Positions 1 through 8,250 of a DNA stretch of 64,000 nucleotides are shown piece by piece. The position numbers were made by a program, and so were the translations under genes. Position 1 is the stretch's first letter. Every line of letters starts with the position of its first letter. A model generated the notes under the pieces. It made no database searches, was not told the origin of the DNA, and saw nothing but the letters and a program-made list of their open reading frames with translations. Origin of the DNA: Haloechinothrix alba (GTDB taxonomy: Bacteria; Actinomycetota; Actinomycetes; Mycobacteriales; Pseudonocardiaceae); contig NZ_FZNW01000004.1 in NCBI RefSeq assembly GCF_900188115.1, positions 186,001-250,000 on the forward strand, read 5' to 3'.

Positions 1-2027
1 TAGGGCACCCAGTGCTCGTTGAAGAACACGTGCTTGTCCGTGATGCCGAGCGAGTCGGCCAGCCGCATCGCCTCCGCACCGATGTCGGTGTCGGTGACCT
101 CGGGGTTGGGGTGTCGCATGCCGAGGAAGACCAGCCGGACCTCCGGCCTGCTGTGCCGGAGCTCGTCGACGGCCCGGATCAGGGTGAGCGGGTCGAACCA
201 ACTGTACACACCTCCTGCCCAGAGGATGACCCGGTCGGTGCCGTCGATGCCGTCGATCACCGAGCGCGGCCCGGGACCCGTGCGCTCGGGCGGCTCGGCG
301 GGCAGCCCGAACGGCACGACCGACAGCAGTGACCGGGTCGTGGGGTCGGCGTCGTAGAGCTGGGGTGACAACCTGCCGAGGGCGGCGAGGTGGCCGAGCC
401 AGAGGTGCCGTTGCCGCTCGGAGGCGCAGAGGAAGAAGTCGCCCCGCTCCAGCTGCGTGTTCAGCACCCTGGTGACGCCGGCGAGGTCGGCTGCCCTCGC
501 GTCGTCTGTCGCGCTCCTGGACTGCTCGAGGACCTCGAGGTGCATCGGGTCGTACAGGTCGCAGATCACGATCTTGTGGGCGTACTCGGTGCGCAGTGCG
601 GGCGCCATCTCGAGCACGTGACCCTGCAGGATGACGATGTCGGCCCATCCGACCGGCTCGGCGAGGTCGCGACGCCGCGCCGAGCCGACCCGGAACGGCG
701 CGGCAGGGGGATCGCAGCGGCTGTTGACCGTGACAAGGCGGACCTCGTGCTCGGCGGCAAGCGTGGCCGAGATGTTCCAGGCCCGGATCGCGGGCCCGGC
801 CATTCGAGCGGTCAGCGCGTCGCCGGTGAGGACGAGGACCTTGCGGGGCCTGCTGAAGGTGTCGCCGACCGGGAAGGCGCGGGTGAGGATCTCGTGAGCG
901 GTGAGGTAGCGGGGCAGCGGGAACGCCGGTTCCAGCGCGTTGCGGACCAGCGGGGCCAGGTCGGTGTCGGAACGTACCCGCTGGGCCTGTACCTCCTCGC
1001 GCGCCGGTACCAGCTCCGGCAGCTGCTCGACGAACTGGTCGATCGCCAGTACTCCGGCGAGTGCCTGGCGCGATACCGGTACGGGCGCGGAGTCCGGCCG
1101 TGCCGTGCCGTGCCGTAGGTCGAGTTGCGTGGGGTCGATCTCGCCGCGCGCTGTGGACCGGCGTACCGCGAGGCCGAGCGCGGCAGGCAGCGCCGATGCC
1201 AGCGAGGAGTCGGCGAGGTTCTTGTACAGCGCGGCGAGCGCGTTGCGTTCCAGCAGGAACGTCTCGCGGCCCGATTCGGCGGTGTCGATCGCGTCCATCG
1301 TTCCGTGATGCCGGTGATAGGCGAGCGAACCGGGCACGTAGCGTACGCGCCAGCCGTACAGGTTCAACCGCCAGCCGAGGTCGACGTCCTCGTAGAACAT
1401 GAAGAAGCGCTCGTCGAACCCACCGAGCTCGGCGTAGACAGCCGCGCGGACGAACATCGCCGCTCCGGTCGCGAACAGCACGTCCTTGGCACGCTCGTGC
1501 TCGGCGGGGTCCAGTTCGGCGAGGGGGGCGTCGGCGTGGCGCTTGTAGCCCATGCCGAACCACGTGAGACCGGCGTCGACGAAGTCGGCGGTCGCACCGT
1601 CCCAGCCGACGACCTTGCTGGCCACCGCCGCCACCGTGGGGTCGGCGGTCAGCACGGCCACGGCGGCGCTCACCCACGCGGGGTCGGGCCGCGCGTCGTT
1701 GTTGAGGAACGCGAGAACGGAGCCGCGAGCGTACTCGGCACCAAGGTTGCAGCCACCCGCGAAACCGAGGTTGCGCTCGGCGACGACCAGCTCGACAGCG
1801 CAGCCGGTCAGCTCGTCCGCGGCGGAGCGAATGGTCCCGGCGTCCGGGCCTTCAGAGGCGTTGTCCACGCAGATGACCTCGACGTGCGGGTAGTCCAGAA
1901 CCTCGGCGAGGGAGCGCAGGCAGCGCACGGTCTCGTGGGCGCAGCGGTAGTTGACCACGATCACCGACACCAGCGGTAGCTCCCGCCGCCGCGCGCGCGT
2001 GCCGGCAGCGATGTCCCCCGCGACCAC
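1..2027 (-). CDS. Two-domain glycosyltransferase (GT2 + GT4-like), 3' end outside window
   Basis: At least 675 residues; the gene runs off the left edge, so its C-terminus is unseen. The N-terminal half is a family 2 glycosyltransferase: a VIVVNYR strand near residue 22, the nucleotide-binding D-N-A-S near residue 55, an NNDARPD segment, and the acceptor-side FYEDVDLGWR. After a linker of about 100 residues a second, GT4/GT-B-like half begins around residue 355 (LVLTGDALTARMAGPAIRAW), a form common in actinomycete polysaccharide loci. GTG at 2027 is chosen because an AAGGAGG box sits 6 bases upstream in frame. It probably adds one or two sugars to a cell-surface polysaccharide or glycolipid from NDP-sugars at the cytoplasmic membrane face. 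The neighbouring glycosyltransferases support that role; substrates cannot be read from sequence. Confidence 0.85.
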   Translation of the reverse strand, partial: MVAGDIAAGTRARRRELPLVSVIVVNYRCAHETVRCLRSLAEVLDYPHVEVICVDNASEGPDAGTIRSAADELTGCAVELVVAERNLGFAGGCNLGAEYARGSVLAFLNNDARPDPAWVSAAVAVLTADPTVAAVASKVVGWDGATADFVDAGLTWFGMGYKRHADAPLAELDPAEHERAKDVLFATGAAMFVRAAVYAELGGFDERFFMFYEDVDLGWRLNLYGWRVRYVPGSLAYHRHHGTMDAIDTAESGRETFLLERNALAALYKNLADSSLASALPAALGLAVRRSTARGEIDPTQLDLRHGTARPDSAPVPVSRQALAGVLAIDQFVEQLPELVPAREEVQAQRVRSDTDLAPLVRNALEPAFPLPRYLTAHEILTRAFPVGDTFSRPRKVLVLTGDALTARMAGPAIRAWNISATLAAEHEVRLVTVNSRCDPPAAPFRVGSARRRDLAEPVGWADIVILQGHVLEMAPALRTEYAHKIVICDLYDPMHLEVLEQSRSATDDARAADLAGVTRVLNTQLERGDFFLCASERQRHLWLGHLAALGRLSPQLYDADPTTRSLLSVVPFGLPAEPPERTGPGPRSVIDGIDGTDRVILWAGGVYSWFDPLTLIRAVDELRHSRPEVRLVFLGMRHPNPEVTDTDIGAEAMRLADSLGITDKHVFFNEHWVP

Positions 2028-2138
2028 GGCCCCTCCTTCAGCCCTCGAGTCACCGATCCTTGCGCACACTAGCCCTCCAGGGTCACGGGGACGAAACGGC
2101 GGTAGGCGATCGTGGACGCGGCGCGGTCACGCGGGCAC

Positions 2139-3098
2139 TCAACGACCGGCCCACCGCGCCCAGAGCGCGGCGCGGCGCGGTCGGTCCCCTGCGCGGATCC
2201 TGGCGCGTATCGCCGCAGGCAGCCGGATGACGGCGCCTGCGAGCGCGCGCGACCGCAGCCGGACACGGAAGTTGGCCGTGCCGGGAACCGGGCTCGGCAC
2301 GCGTAACTTGCGCAACGGCAGCACGAGGGTGAGGCAGGCGAAGCGCCACCACTGCCGCGCAGCGACCGGTGCCGGCGCGCAGCGCACCAGGGTGAGCAGC
2401 CGGTTGCGTTCGTTCCACAGGTGGAACCGGGCGGATCCGAGGCCCGTGCTCGCGGCGTGCAGGTGCCGCACGCCTGCGGCGGGGACCGCGAGCACCCGCC
2501 ACCCGGCCAGGCGCAGCCGCCATGCCGTGTCGGTGTCCTCGTAGTAGCAGAAGAACTCGCCCGGTACCCCGCCCGCGGAGCGCAGGGCCGCGACGCGCAG
2601 CAGCGCGGCACCACCACAGAATGCGAACACCTCGAACGGCTCCGCGCCGGATCGTCCCGCCGGATCCGCGGCGATGTCGGCGCCGTGGCCGTCCGCGGTC
2701 AGCCGCACGCCGAGGGACTGCACGGACCCGTCCTCCAGTCGCAGGCACGCGCTCGCCGCCGCCGCGGTGGGATCCGCAAGCAGCGCGTCCTCCAGCTCGG
2801 CGAGCCAGCGCCGGTGCGGGCGGGCGTCGTCGTTGAGCCAGGCGACCAGGGGGGTGTCGACCAGCCGCAGCGCGGCCGAGAGGCCGCCCGCGTACCCGGT
2901 GTTGGCGCGTAGCCGCAATACGCGCGGCGCACTGGGATGCCGCGCGAGAACGGCTGACGTGCCGTCGGTCGAGCCGTTGTCCACCACGACAGTATTATGT
3001 GGACGGTCCTGGTCGGCGACCGCGTCGAGGCACTCGGTCAGCCGGGAACGGCCTTGCCAGGTGACGATCACGACGCTGGTGAGCGGGCTGCTTGGCAC
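2139..3098 (-). CDS. Family 2 glycosyltransferase (rhamnosyltransferase-like)
   Basis: 319 residues. An inverting GT-A fold enzyme of the WbbL/rhamnosyltransferase type: SVVIVTW strand (residues 8-14), D-N-G-S-T-D around residue 40, WLNDDARP near 85, and the FCYYEDTDTAWRL acceptor motif near 190, followed by a basic C-terminal tail. It should transfer a sugar from a nucleotide donor (possibly dTDP-rhamnose) to a cell-wall or glycolipid acceptor. An upstream extension is open to 3173, but GTG at 3098 is preferred: a TATTGT -10 hexamer ends 7 bases before it, which implies a leaderless mRNA. It is divergent from the GT4 gene at 3118, with only 19 bp between start codons. The acceptor and exact sugar are unknown. 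Confidence 0.85.
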   Translation of the reverse strand: MPSSPLTSVVIVTWQGRSRLTECLDAVADQDRPHNTVVVDNGSTDGTSAVLARHPSAPRVLRLRANTGYAGGLSAALRLVDTPLVAWLNDDARPHRRWLAELEDALLADPTAAAASACLRLEDGSVQSLGVRLTADGHGADIAADPAGRSGAEPFEVFAFCGGAALLRVAALRSAGGVPGEFFCYYEDTDTAWRLRLAGWRVLAVPAAGVRHLHAASTGLGSARFHLWNERNRLLTLVRCAPAPVAARQWWRFACLTLVLPLRKLRVPSPVPGTANFRVRLRSRALAGAVIRLPAAIRARIRAGDRPRRAALWARWAGR

Positions 3099-3104
3099 AC
3101 CAAG

Positions 3105-3111
3105 CACAATA
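3105..3111. promoter_or_regulatory. Symmetric -10 element serving two divergent leaderless genes
   Basis: The heptamer CACAATA reads CACAAT on the plus strand, with 7 bases to the GTG at 3118. It reads TATTGT on the minus strand, with 7 bases to the GTG at 3098. Both match xAxxxT -10 hexamers at leaderless spacing. The pair of overlapping hexamers is seen directly; promoter activity is inferred. Confidence 0.5.
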
Positions 3112-3117
3112 GGGGTT

Positions 3118-4278
3118 GTGCCGGAACTCGTCGTGCTCGCCGACCAGTTGTTCGCTCCGGTGCCGGGCGGCACCGGTCGCTATACCGCGGAACTGCTGCG
3201 CGCGCTCGCGGAGACCACACCCCCCGGCTGGACCGTCACCAGCGTGGTGTCCCGGCGCGACGACGTCGAGAAGGCGGAGATCCCCGGGGTGAACGGGCCG
3301 CGCATCCTGCCGGTGCCGCGCCGCGCGCTGATCGCCATGTGGCAGTCGGGGGTGCCGTACTGGCCGGGTGGTGACGCCGTACATGCGCCCACGCCGCTCG
3401 CTCCGCCCCGCAAACCGGCGCTCGGCAGGCATCGCAATGCTTCCCTTGCGGTGACGGTGCACGACACCGTGCCGTGGACGCACCCGCACACACTCACCGC
3501 GCGCGGGGTCGCCTGGCACAGGTCGATGGTCTCGCGTGCGATGCGGCGTGCCGACTTCGTCGTCGTACCGACCCGCTCGGTGGCAGATGAGCTACGGGCA
3601 TACGTGCCGGGCGAGTCGCGCCTCGAGGTGATCGCGCACGGCGCGACCGAGGTCTTCACCGCTGCCGAAGGCGTGGACCTGCCTGTCGACGTCGGGCATC
3701 TCGAGCTGCCCGACCGCTACATCCTGAGCGTGGGGACGCTCGAGCCACGCAAGGGTCTGGACGTGCTGATCGAGGCGGTCGCGCGAATGCACGGCGCGGA
3801 CCCGCGCGCGCCGGACCTGCTGTTGATCGGCCAGCAGGGCTGGGGTGGTGTCGATCCGGTGAGCCACGCGGAACGTTGCGGCCTGCCACCGGGGGCGGTA
3901 CGCGTGCTCGGCAGGCTGTCGGACCTCGAGCTGGCTGCCGTGCTGCGCCGAGCGACGGTGCTCGCCGCGCCGAGCCATGCGGAGGGGTTCGGGCTTCCGG
4001 TGCTGGAGGCGATGGCGGCAGGGGTGCCGGTGGTTCACTCCGATGTCCCGGCGCTGATCGAGGTCGCTGGTGGCGCGGGCGTGACCGTGCCGCGCGGTGA
4101 GGTCCGGGCGCTGAGCGAGTCACTGCTCGAAGTGGTGCACGACTCGGTGTGGGCCGCGCAGCTGGCCGCACAGGGGCGCAGGCGGGCGGAGGAGTTCTCG
4201 TGGCGCACCGCCGCCGAAGCGGTCTGGGCCCTGCACAGGGACGGTTACCGCGACTCGCAGCCGGTCGCCCGCTCCTGA
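3118..4278 (+). CDS. GT4-family glycosyltransferase
   Basis: 386 residues. A retaining GT-B glycosyltransferase: N-terminal PVPGGTGRYTAELLRAL glycine-rich loop, central VGTLEPRKGLDVLIEA hinge strand, and the E-x7-E signature EGFGLPVLE near residue 285, which contacts the nucleotide and donor sugar. It probably transfers mannose or a related sugar from an NDP-donor to an envelope glycan. The reading frame is open upstream to 2674, but that part is antisense to the neighbouring GT2 gene, and the GTG at 3118 sits 7 bases after a CACAAT -10. It is followed 105 bp later by a second, similar GT4 gene (4384), so the two may act sequentially or be old duplicates. Confidence 0.88.
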   Translation: MPELVVLADQLFAPVPGGTGRYTAELLRALAETTPPGWTVTSVVSRRDDVEKAEIPGVNGPRILPVPRRALIAMWQSGVPYWPGGDAVHAPTPLAPPRKPALGRHRNASLAVTVHDTVPWTHPHTLTARGVAWHRSMVSRAMRRADFVVVPTRSVADELRAYVPGESRLEVIAHGATEVFTAAEGVDLPVDVGHLELPDRYILSVGTLEPRKGLDVLIEAVARMHGADPRAPDLLLIGQQGWGGVDPVSHAERCGLPPGAVRVLGRLSDLELAAVLRRATVLAAPSHAEGFGLPVLEAMAAGVPVVHSDVPALIEVAGGAGVTVPRGEVRALSESLLEVVHDSVWAAQLAAQGRRRAEEFSWRTAAEAVWALHRDGYRDSQPVARS

Positions 4279-4371
4279 GATGCCCTGCCCGCTCCCGCCT
4301 ACGCACCCCGGGCCGTCGGCAGGGTTCGGCCTGGTTCGAGTGTTCGTACGTGCGTGGCCTGCCGGGCGTCG

Positions 4372-4377
4372 TAGGCT
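4372..4377 (+). promoter_or_regulatory. -10 hexamer TAGGCT of a leaderless gene
   Basis: TAGGCT lies exactly 6 bases before the GTG at 4384 and no Shine-Dalgarno stretch is present. This is the spacing expected when transcription starts on the first base of the start codon. No convincing -35 is visible. Confidence 0.4.
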
Positions 4378-4383
4378 GCACAC

Positions 4384-5523
4384 GTGCCACGAACCGAACC
4401 GCAGGTACTGATCGACGCGACAGCGATCCCCGCCGACCGGGGAGGGGTGGGCCGGTACGTCGACTCGCTCGTCGCGGCCCTCGATGCCGACGGCGCCCAC
4501 GTCAGCGTGGTGTGCCAGCCGCGGGACGGGGAGCGCTACGGCACGATCGCCCCCGGAGCGCGAGTGGTGCCCATCGCGGAGTCGGTCGCGTCCCGCACGG
4601 CACGCCTGACCTGGGAACAGACCTCGCTGCCCGTGCTGGCTCACAGGCTGGGCGTGGATGTCGTGCATTCGCCGCACTACACGATGCCGCTGGGCAGCCG
4701 GGCCGCGACGGTGGTGACGGTGCACGACGCGACGTTCTTCACCGATCCCACGCTGCACTCCACCATCAAGGCGCATTTCTTCCGGAACTGGAGCAGGCTG
4801 GCGCTGCGCAGCGCGGCTCGCTGCGTCGTGCCGAGCGAGGCGACGGCCACCGAGCTCGCCGCGGTGACCAGGGTGCGGCCCGGCTCCCTCGACGTCATCC
4901 CGCACGGGGTCGACACCACCCGGTTCCACGTACCTGTGCAGCGGGACGTGCGCCGTGCCCGCGAGCACATCGGGCTCGGCGCGGGCCCTTACCTGGCGTT
5001 CCTCGGTGCCCTCGAACCACGCAAGAACGTCCCCGCGCTGATCCGCGGGTTCGCGCGCGCCGTGGCGGGACGGGCGGACAGGCCCGCGCTGGTGCTGGCC
5101 GGGCAACCCGGGTGGGACGGGGAGGTTGCGCGCGCCCTTGACGAGGTCCCGCACCGGATCCGCGTGATCCGCGCAGGCTACCTCCCCTACGAGGTTCTCC
5201 CCGGCCTTCTCGGCGGAGCGGAGGTGGTCGCGTACCCGAGCCTCGGTGAAGGGTTCGGGCTGCCGGTACTGGAAGCCATGGCGTGTGGTGCCTGCGTGCT
5301 GACCACGGCCAGGCTCGCGCTGCCCGAGGTCGGTGGCGACGCCGTGGCCTACTGCGGGGTGGGGCCGGACGACATCGCCGGGAGCATGACCGAGCTGCTG
5401 GACGATCCCGGGCGCCGTGCGATGCTGGCAGCGGCCGCCGAACGTCGAGCCAAGGAGTTCACCTGGGCATTCTCGGCTGAACGGCACCGCGAGTCGTACG
5501 ACCGTGCGTGGCGGGGAGAATGA
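4384..5523 (+). CDS. GT4-family glycosyltransferase
   Basis: 379 residues, same architecture as the gene before it: ATAIPADRGGVGRY glycine loop at residues 9-22, LGALEPRKNVPALIRGF hinge near 200, and the E-x7-E motif EGFGLPVLE near 283. It is predicted to be a cytosolic or membrane-peripheral mannosyl- or related transferase in assembly of a surface glycan. GTG at 4384 is preceded by TAGGCT at leaderless spacing, and the first residues of the Rossmann strand (VLIDATAI) follow at once, so little N-terminal sequence could be missing. Its stop overlaps the start of the next GT2 gene by 4 bp (ATGA), indicating translational coupling with it. Donor and acceptor are unknown. Confidence 0.88.
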   Translation: MPRTEPQVLIDATAIPADRGGVGRYVDSLVAALDADGAHVSVVCQPRDGERYGTIAPGARVVPIAESVASRTARLTWEQTSLPVLAHRLGVDVVHSPHYTMPLGSRAATVVTVHDATFFTDPTLHSTIKAHFFRNWSRLALRSAARCVVPSEATATELAAVTRVRPGSLDVIPHGVDTTRFHVPVQRDVRRAREHIGLGAGPYLAFLGALEPRKNVPALIRGFARAVAGRADRPALVLAGQPGWDGEVARALDEVPHRIRVIRAGYLPYEVLPGLLGGAEVVAYPSLGEGFGLPVLEAMACGACVLTTARLALPEVGGDAVAYCGVGPDDIAGSMTELLDDPGRRAMLAAAAERRAKEFTWAFSAERHRESYDRAWRGE

Positions 5524-6440
5524 CCGCCGTGACCAAAACGACCGGATCGGGCACGTACGGTGACGGCGTCGCTGTCGTCACGGTGACCTACTCGCCGGGC
5601 AGGACTCTGGAGAGGTTCATCGAGACCCTGGCGAAGTCCACGACCCGCCAGCTGCGCGTGGTCCTCGCCGACAACGGGTCGACGGACGGCACTCCCGAGC
5701 TGGCTGCCGAACGCGATGGTGTCGTCCTGGTGCGCATGGGCGAGAACCTGGGTTACGGCGCCGCGGCGAACAAGGTCGTCTTCGGCCTCGACGACTCCGT
5801 CGGGTGGGTCGTGGTCGCCAATCCCGACCTGGAATGGGGCTCGGACGCGCTGGACCGGCTTCTGGAGGCCACCGAGCGGTGGCCGGCAGCGGCGACGTTC
5901 GGACCGCTGATCACCGACCCGCACGGGGCCGTGTACCCGTCGGCGCGGTCCCTGCCCACGCTCGGCAGCGGTATCGGGCACGCCCTGTTCGCGAGGCTGT
6001 GGCCTGCCAACCCGTGGACCCGCGCCTACCGGCAGGAGGACGTCGAGCCCGCGGAGCGGACAACCGGGTGGCTGTCCGGTTCGTGCCTGCTGCTGCGCAG
6101 GGAAGCGTTCGAGGCCGTGCAGGGGTTCGACCCCCGCTACTTCATGTACTTCGAGGACGTCGATCTCGGCGACCGGCTGGGCCGTGCGGGATGGCTCAAC
6201 GTGTACGTCCCCTCAGCGCAGGTCATGCACGTCGGTGGCCACGCGACGACCAGGGTCTCGCGGCGCATGCTGGCCACCCACCACGCCAGTGCCTATCGCT
6301 ACCTCACGGACCGCTACCCAGGGTCGTGCTGGAAGCCGATCCTGGCTGCCGTCCGGCTCGGTCTCGCCGTGCGGCTGCGGATGGCCAGCCGGGCGCCGGA
6401 TCCGCATACGACGACCGCGGTCGCGCGGGACCTTCGTTGA
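5520..6440 (+). CDS. Family 2 glycosyltransferase, WbbL/rhamnosyltransferase-like
   Basis: 306 residues. The GT-A core shows VAVVTVTYSPG, LADNGSTDGTPEL (about residue 60), NPDLEWG in place of a DXD motif, and the membrane-proximal YFMYFEDVDLGDRLGRAGW segment. It ends in a basic amphipathic tail. This is the pattern of WbbL, the dTDP-Rha:decaprenyl-pyrophosphoryl-GlcNAc rhamnosyltransferase that builds the arabinogalactan linkage unit. In mycobacteria wbbL lies beside manB, as it does here (7102), so that role is a reasonable but unproven guess. ATG at 5520 overlaps the stop of the upstream GT4 gene and has GGGGAG 3 bases ahead; GTG at 5508 is the alternative. Confidence 0.8.
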   Translation: MTAVTKTTGSGTYGDGVAVVTVTYSPGRTLERFIETLAKSTTRQLRVVLADNGSTDGTPELAAERDGVVLVRMGENLGYGAAANKVVFGLDDSVGWVVVANPDLEWGSDALDRLLEATERWPAAATFGPLITDPHGAVYPSARSLPTLGSGIGHALFARLWPANPWTRAYRQEDVEPAERTTGWLSGSCLLLRREAFEAVQGFDPRYFMYFEDVDLGDRLGRAGWLNVYVPSAQVMHVGGHATTRVSRRMLATHHASAYRYLTDRYPGSCWKPILAAVRLGLAVRLRMASRAPDPHTTTAVARDLR

Positions 6441-6450
6441 GTGACACACC

Positions 6451-6885
6451 TCAGGCTCCGTCGAGCCTGCGGGTGACGCTGGACCGCCGGGTTCGCGTCA
6501 CGGTGGGGACGAGCTCGTCGTTCTGCTCGTGCTCGACGACGTCCTCGGCGGTCCGCTGCTGCTCGGTGCCGCCCTCGGTCAGGTCGGGCAGGGGAAAGCC
6601 GCGCGGGGGCGTGTCGGCGTCCGGGTCGGGCAGCGGCTCCGTCGGCGTGGGGTCGGTGAGGTGGTGCTGCGCGGTGTCCTGTGCGCGGATCTGCGCGCGT
6701 GGAACCACAGCGGTGGCGTCCGGGTCGTCGGTGTCGGCCGTGTCGGAGTCGGCCACGACGGCCCTGCTGATCTGTACCGTCCTGGACTCGTCCATCGGGG
6801 ACAGGGCGGTGTCGGGTGTGACGACGAAGGTGCCCCGGTCACGGGCCCGAGACAGCATGGCGTCGGCCCTGTCGAGTGGATCCAT
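6451..6885 (-). CDS. Conserved hypothetical protein, acidic and probably disordered
   Basis: 144 residues from ATG 6885; an ATG at 6927 would add 14 residues. Not recognised as any named family. The N-terminus (residues 1-35) looks structured, with a helix containing LDRADAMLSRARDR followed by TFVVTPDTAL. The middle is rich in Asp, Thr and Pro (for example ADSDTADTDDPDATAVV), and a basic tail holds RTRRSS. The acidic threonine stretches could be targets of Ser/Thr kinases and FHA domains, but that is inference only. It is convergent with the GT2 gene (10 bp between stops) and divergent from manB, with 216 bp between starts, where both promoters must lie. A GAAAAGGGCGGGAG stretch upstream of 6885 supports the start. 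Confidence 0.6.
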   Translation of the reverse strand: MDPLDRADAMLSRARDRGTFVVTPDTALSPMDESRTVQISRAVVADSDTADTDDPDATAVVPRAQIRAQDTAQHHLTDPTPTEPLPDPDADTPPRGFPLPDLTEGGTEQQRTAEDVVEHEQNDELVPTVTRTRRSSVTRRLDGA

Positions 6886-7101
6886 CGTGCTCCCGCCCTT
6901 TTCACCCAGCGCACCTGACGACGTCATGCCCGTCCCACCGCCGCGGCCCTGCCGGTCCGTGGCGGATGCGGGGTTGTTGACTAGGGTATGCCTTCGCGGC
7001 GCGTGGCGTCAGTTGGTCGGACGGTCTGTCGCCCAAGTAGTGATCTTCGGCGTGTCCTTGCTGAAGGGTGCGGCGGGTGCCACCGGAAAGGGGACTGAGA
7101 T

Positions 7102-8187
7102 ATGGCTGCAGTGCAGAGCCAGGAAGCCGATGCCGTCGTACTCGTCGGGGGCAGGGGCACCCGGCTGAGACCGCTGACGCTTTCCGCGCCGAAGCCGATG
7201 CTGCCGACCGCGGGAGTGCCGTTCCTGACACACCTGCTCTCCCGGATCAGGGACGCGGGTATCACCCACGTCGTGCTCGGGACATCGTACAAGTCCGATG
7301 TATTCACCGAGTACTTCGGTGACGGGTCGCGGCTGGGCCTCGAGCTCGAGTACGTCGTCGAGGACGAGCCTCTGGACACCGGCGGAGCCATCCGCAACGT
7401 CGCCGGTTCGTTACGCGCCGACGACGTCGTCGTGTTCAACGGCGATATCCTTTCCGGAGCCGACCCGGCGCACCTGTTGACCACGCACCGCAAGGCACAA
7501 GCCGACGTCACCCTGCACCTGGTGACCGTGGACGACCCGAGCGGGTTCGGCTGCGTGCCGACCGATCCGGACGGGCGGGTCACCGGATTCGTGGAGAAGT
7601 CCCCCGACCCGCCGACGGACCAGGTCAACGCAGGTTGCTACGTGTTCCGGCGCGAGGTCATCGACAGAATCCCGCACGGCACGCCCGTCTCGGTCGAGCG
7701 GGAGACGTTTCCCGAGTTGCTCGCCGGGGGCGCACACCTGCACGGGGCAGTGGACAGTACCTACTGGCTGGATGTGGGCACCCCGGCCGCGTTCGTCAAG
7801 GGATCCGCCGACCTGGTGCGGGGTATCGCGCCGACGGGGGCGCTCCCCGGGGAGACCGGGGAGTCGCTCGTACTCGGCGGTGCGGACGTGGCAGGCAGCG
7901 CCGTGGTCGACGGCGGATCGGCTGTCGGGGTGGGCGCCTCGGTCGCGGCAGGCGCCCGGGTGGAAGGCTCCGTGCTGTTCGACGGGGCGGTGGTCGCCGA
8001 CGGTGCCGTGGTGCGTGACTGCGTGCTCGGCGCGCGGGCGCGGGTCGGTGCCGGCTCGGTGCTCGACGGCGTCGTGCTCGGTGATGACGCGGTTGTGGGG
8101 GCGGGCTGCGAGCTCATCACCGGGGCGCGCCTGTGGCCGGGCGTGACCGTTCCGGACGGCGGTATCCGCTTCTCCACCGACGTATGA
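7102..8187 (+). CDS. manB: Mannose-1-phosphate guanylyltransferase / sugar-phosphate nucleotidyltransferase
   Basis: 361 residues, about the length of the mycobacterial enzyme Rv3264c (ManB/ManC). The pyrophosphorylase domain opens with the G-x-G-T-R-L-R-P-L-T loop and KPMLP (residues 15-35), followed by the VVFNGD metal-binding region near 117. From about residue 255 the sequence becomes a left-handed beta-helix of hexapeptide-like repeats (VVADGAVVRDCVLGARARVGAGS). It makes GDP-mannose (or a related NDP-hexose) from mannose-1-phosphate and GTP, feeding the glycosyltransferases upstream and lipoglycan synthesis. An AAAGGGG box precedes ATG 7102. It is convergent with the NUDIX gene, separated by two hairpins. 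Substrate assignment rests on family resemblance and on its place beside wbbL-like and fbi genes. Confidence 0.85.
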   Translation: MAAVQSQEADAVVLVGGRGTRLRPLTLSAPKPMLPTAGVPFLTHLLSRIRDAGITHVVLGTSYKSDVFTEYFGDGSRLGLELEYVVEDEPLDTGGAIRNVAGSLRADDVVVFNGDILSGADPAHLLTTHRKAQADVTLHLVTVDDPSGFGCVPTDPDGRVTGFVEKSPDPPTDQVNAGCYVFRREVIDRIPHGTPVSVERETFPELLAGGAHLHGAVDSTYWLDVGTPAAFVKGSADLVRGIAPTGALPGETGESLVLGGADVAGSAVVDGGSAVGVGASVAAGARVEGSVLFDGAVVADGAVVRDCVLGARARVGAGSVLDGVVLGDDAVVGAGCELITGARLWPGVTVPDGGIRFSTDV

Positions 8188-8203
8188 GGGCCCACGGGCC
8201 GGC

Positions 8204-8250
8204 CAGTGGCCGGTTCACCGGCAGGCCCAGTGGCCGGTTCACCGGCAGGC
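8204..8250. repeat. Two tandem 24-bp units, each a GCCGG-TTCA-CCGGC hairpin
   Basis: Units start at 8204 and 8228 and are identical over 23 bases. Each holds the perfect hairpin GCCGGTTCACCGGC (8209-8222 and 8233-8246). They fill the 63-bp gap between the converging stops of manB and the NUDIX gene, so a bidirectional terminator role is likely although no T-tract follows. Confidence 0.7.

Noticed and set aside
390-1979. Plus-strand open frames up to 284 codons
   Set aside because: They are antisense to a clear GT2/GT4 gene with full motifs on the minus strand.
4120-5487. 455-codon minus-strand ORF
   Set aside because: Antisense to the two GT4 genes; composition is the His/Arg/Gly-rich type of GC-rich shadow frames.
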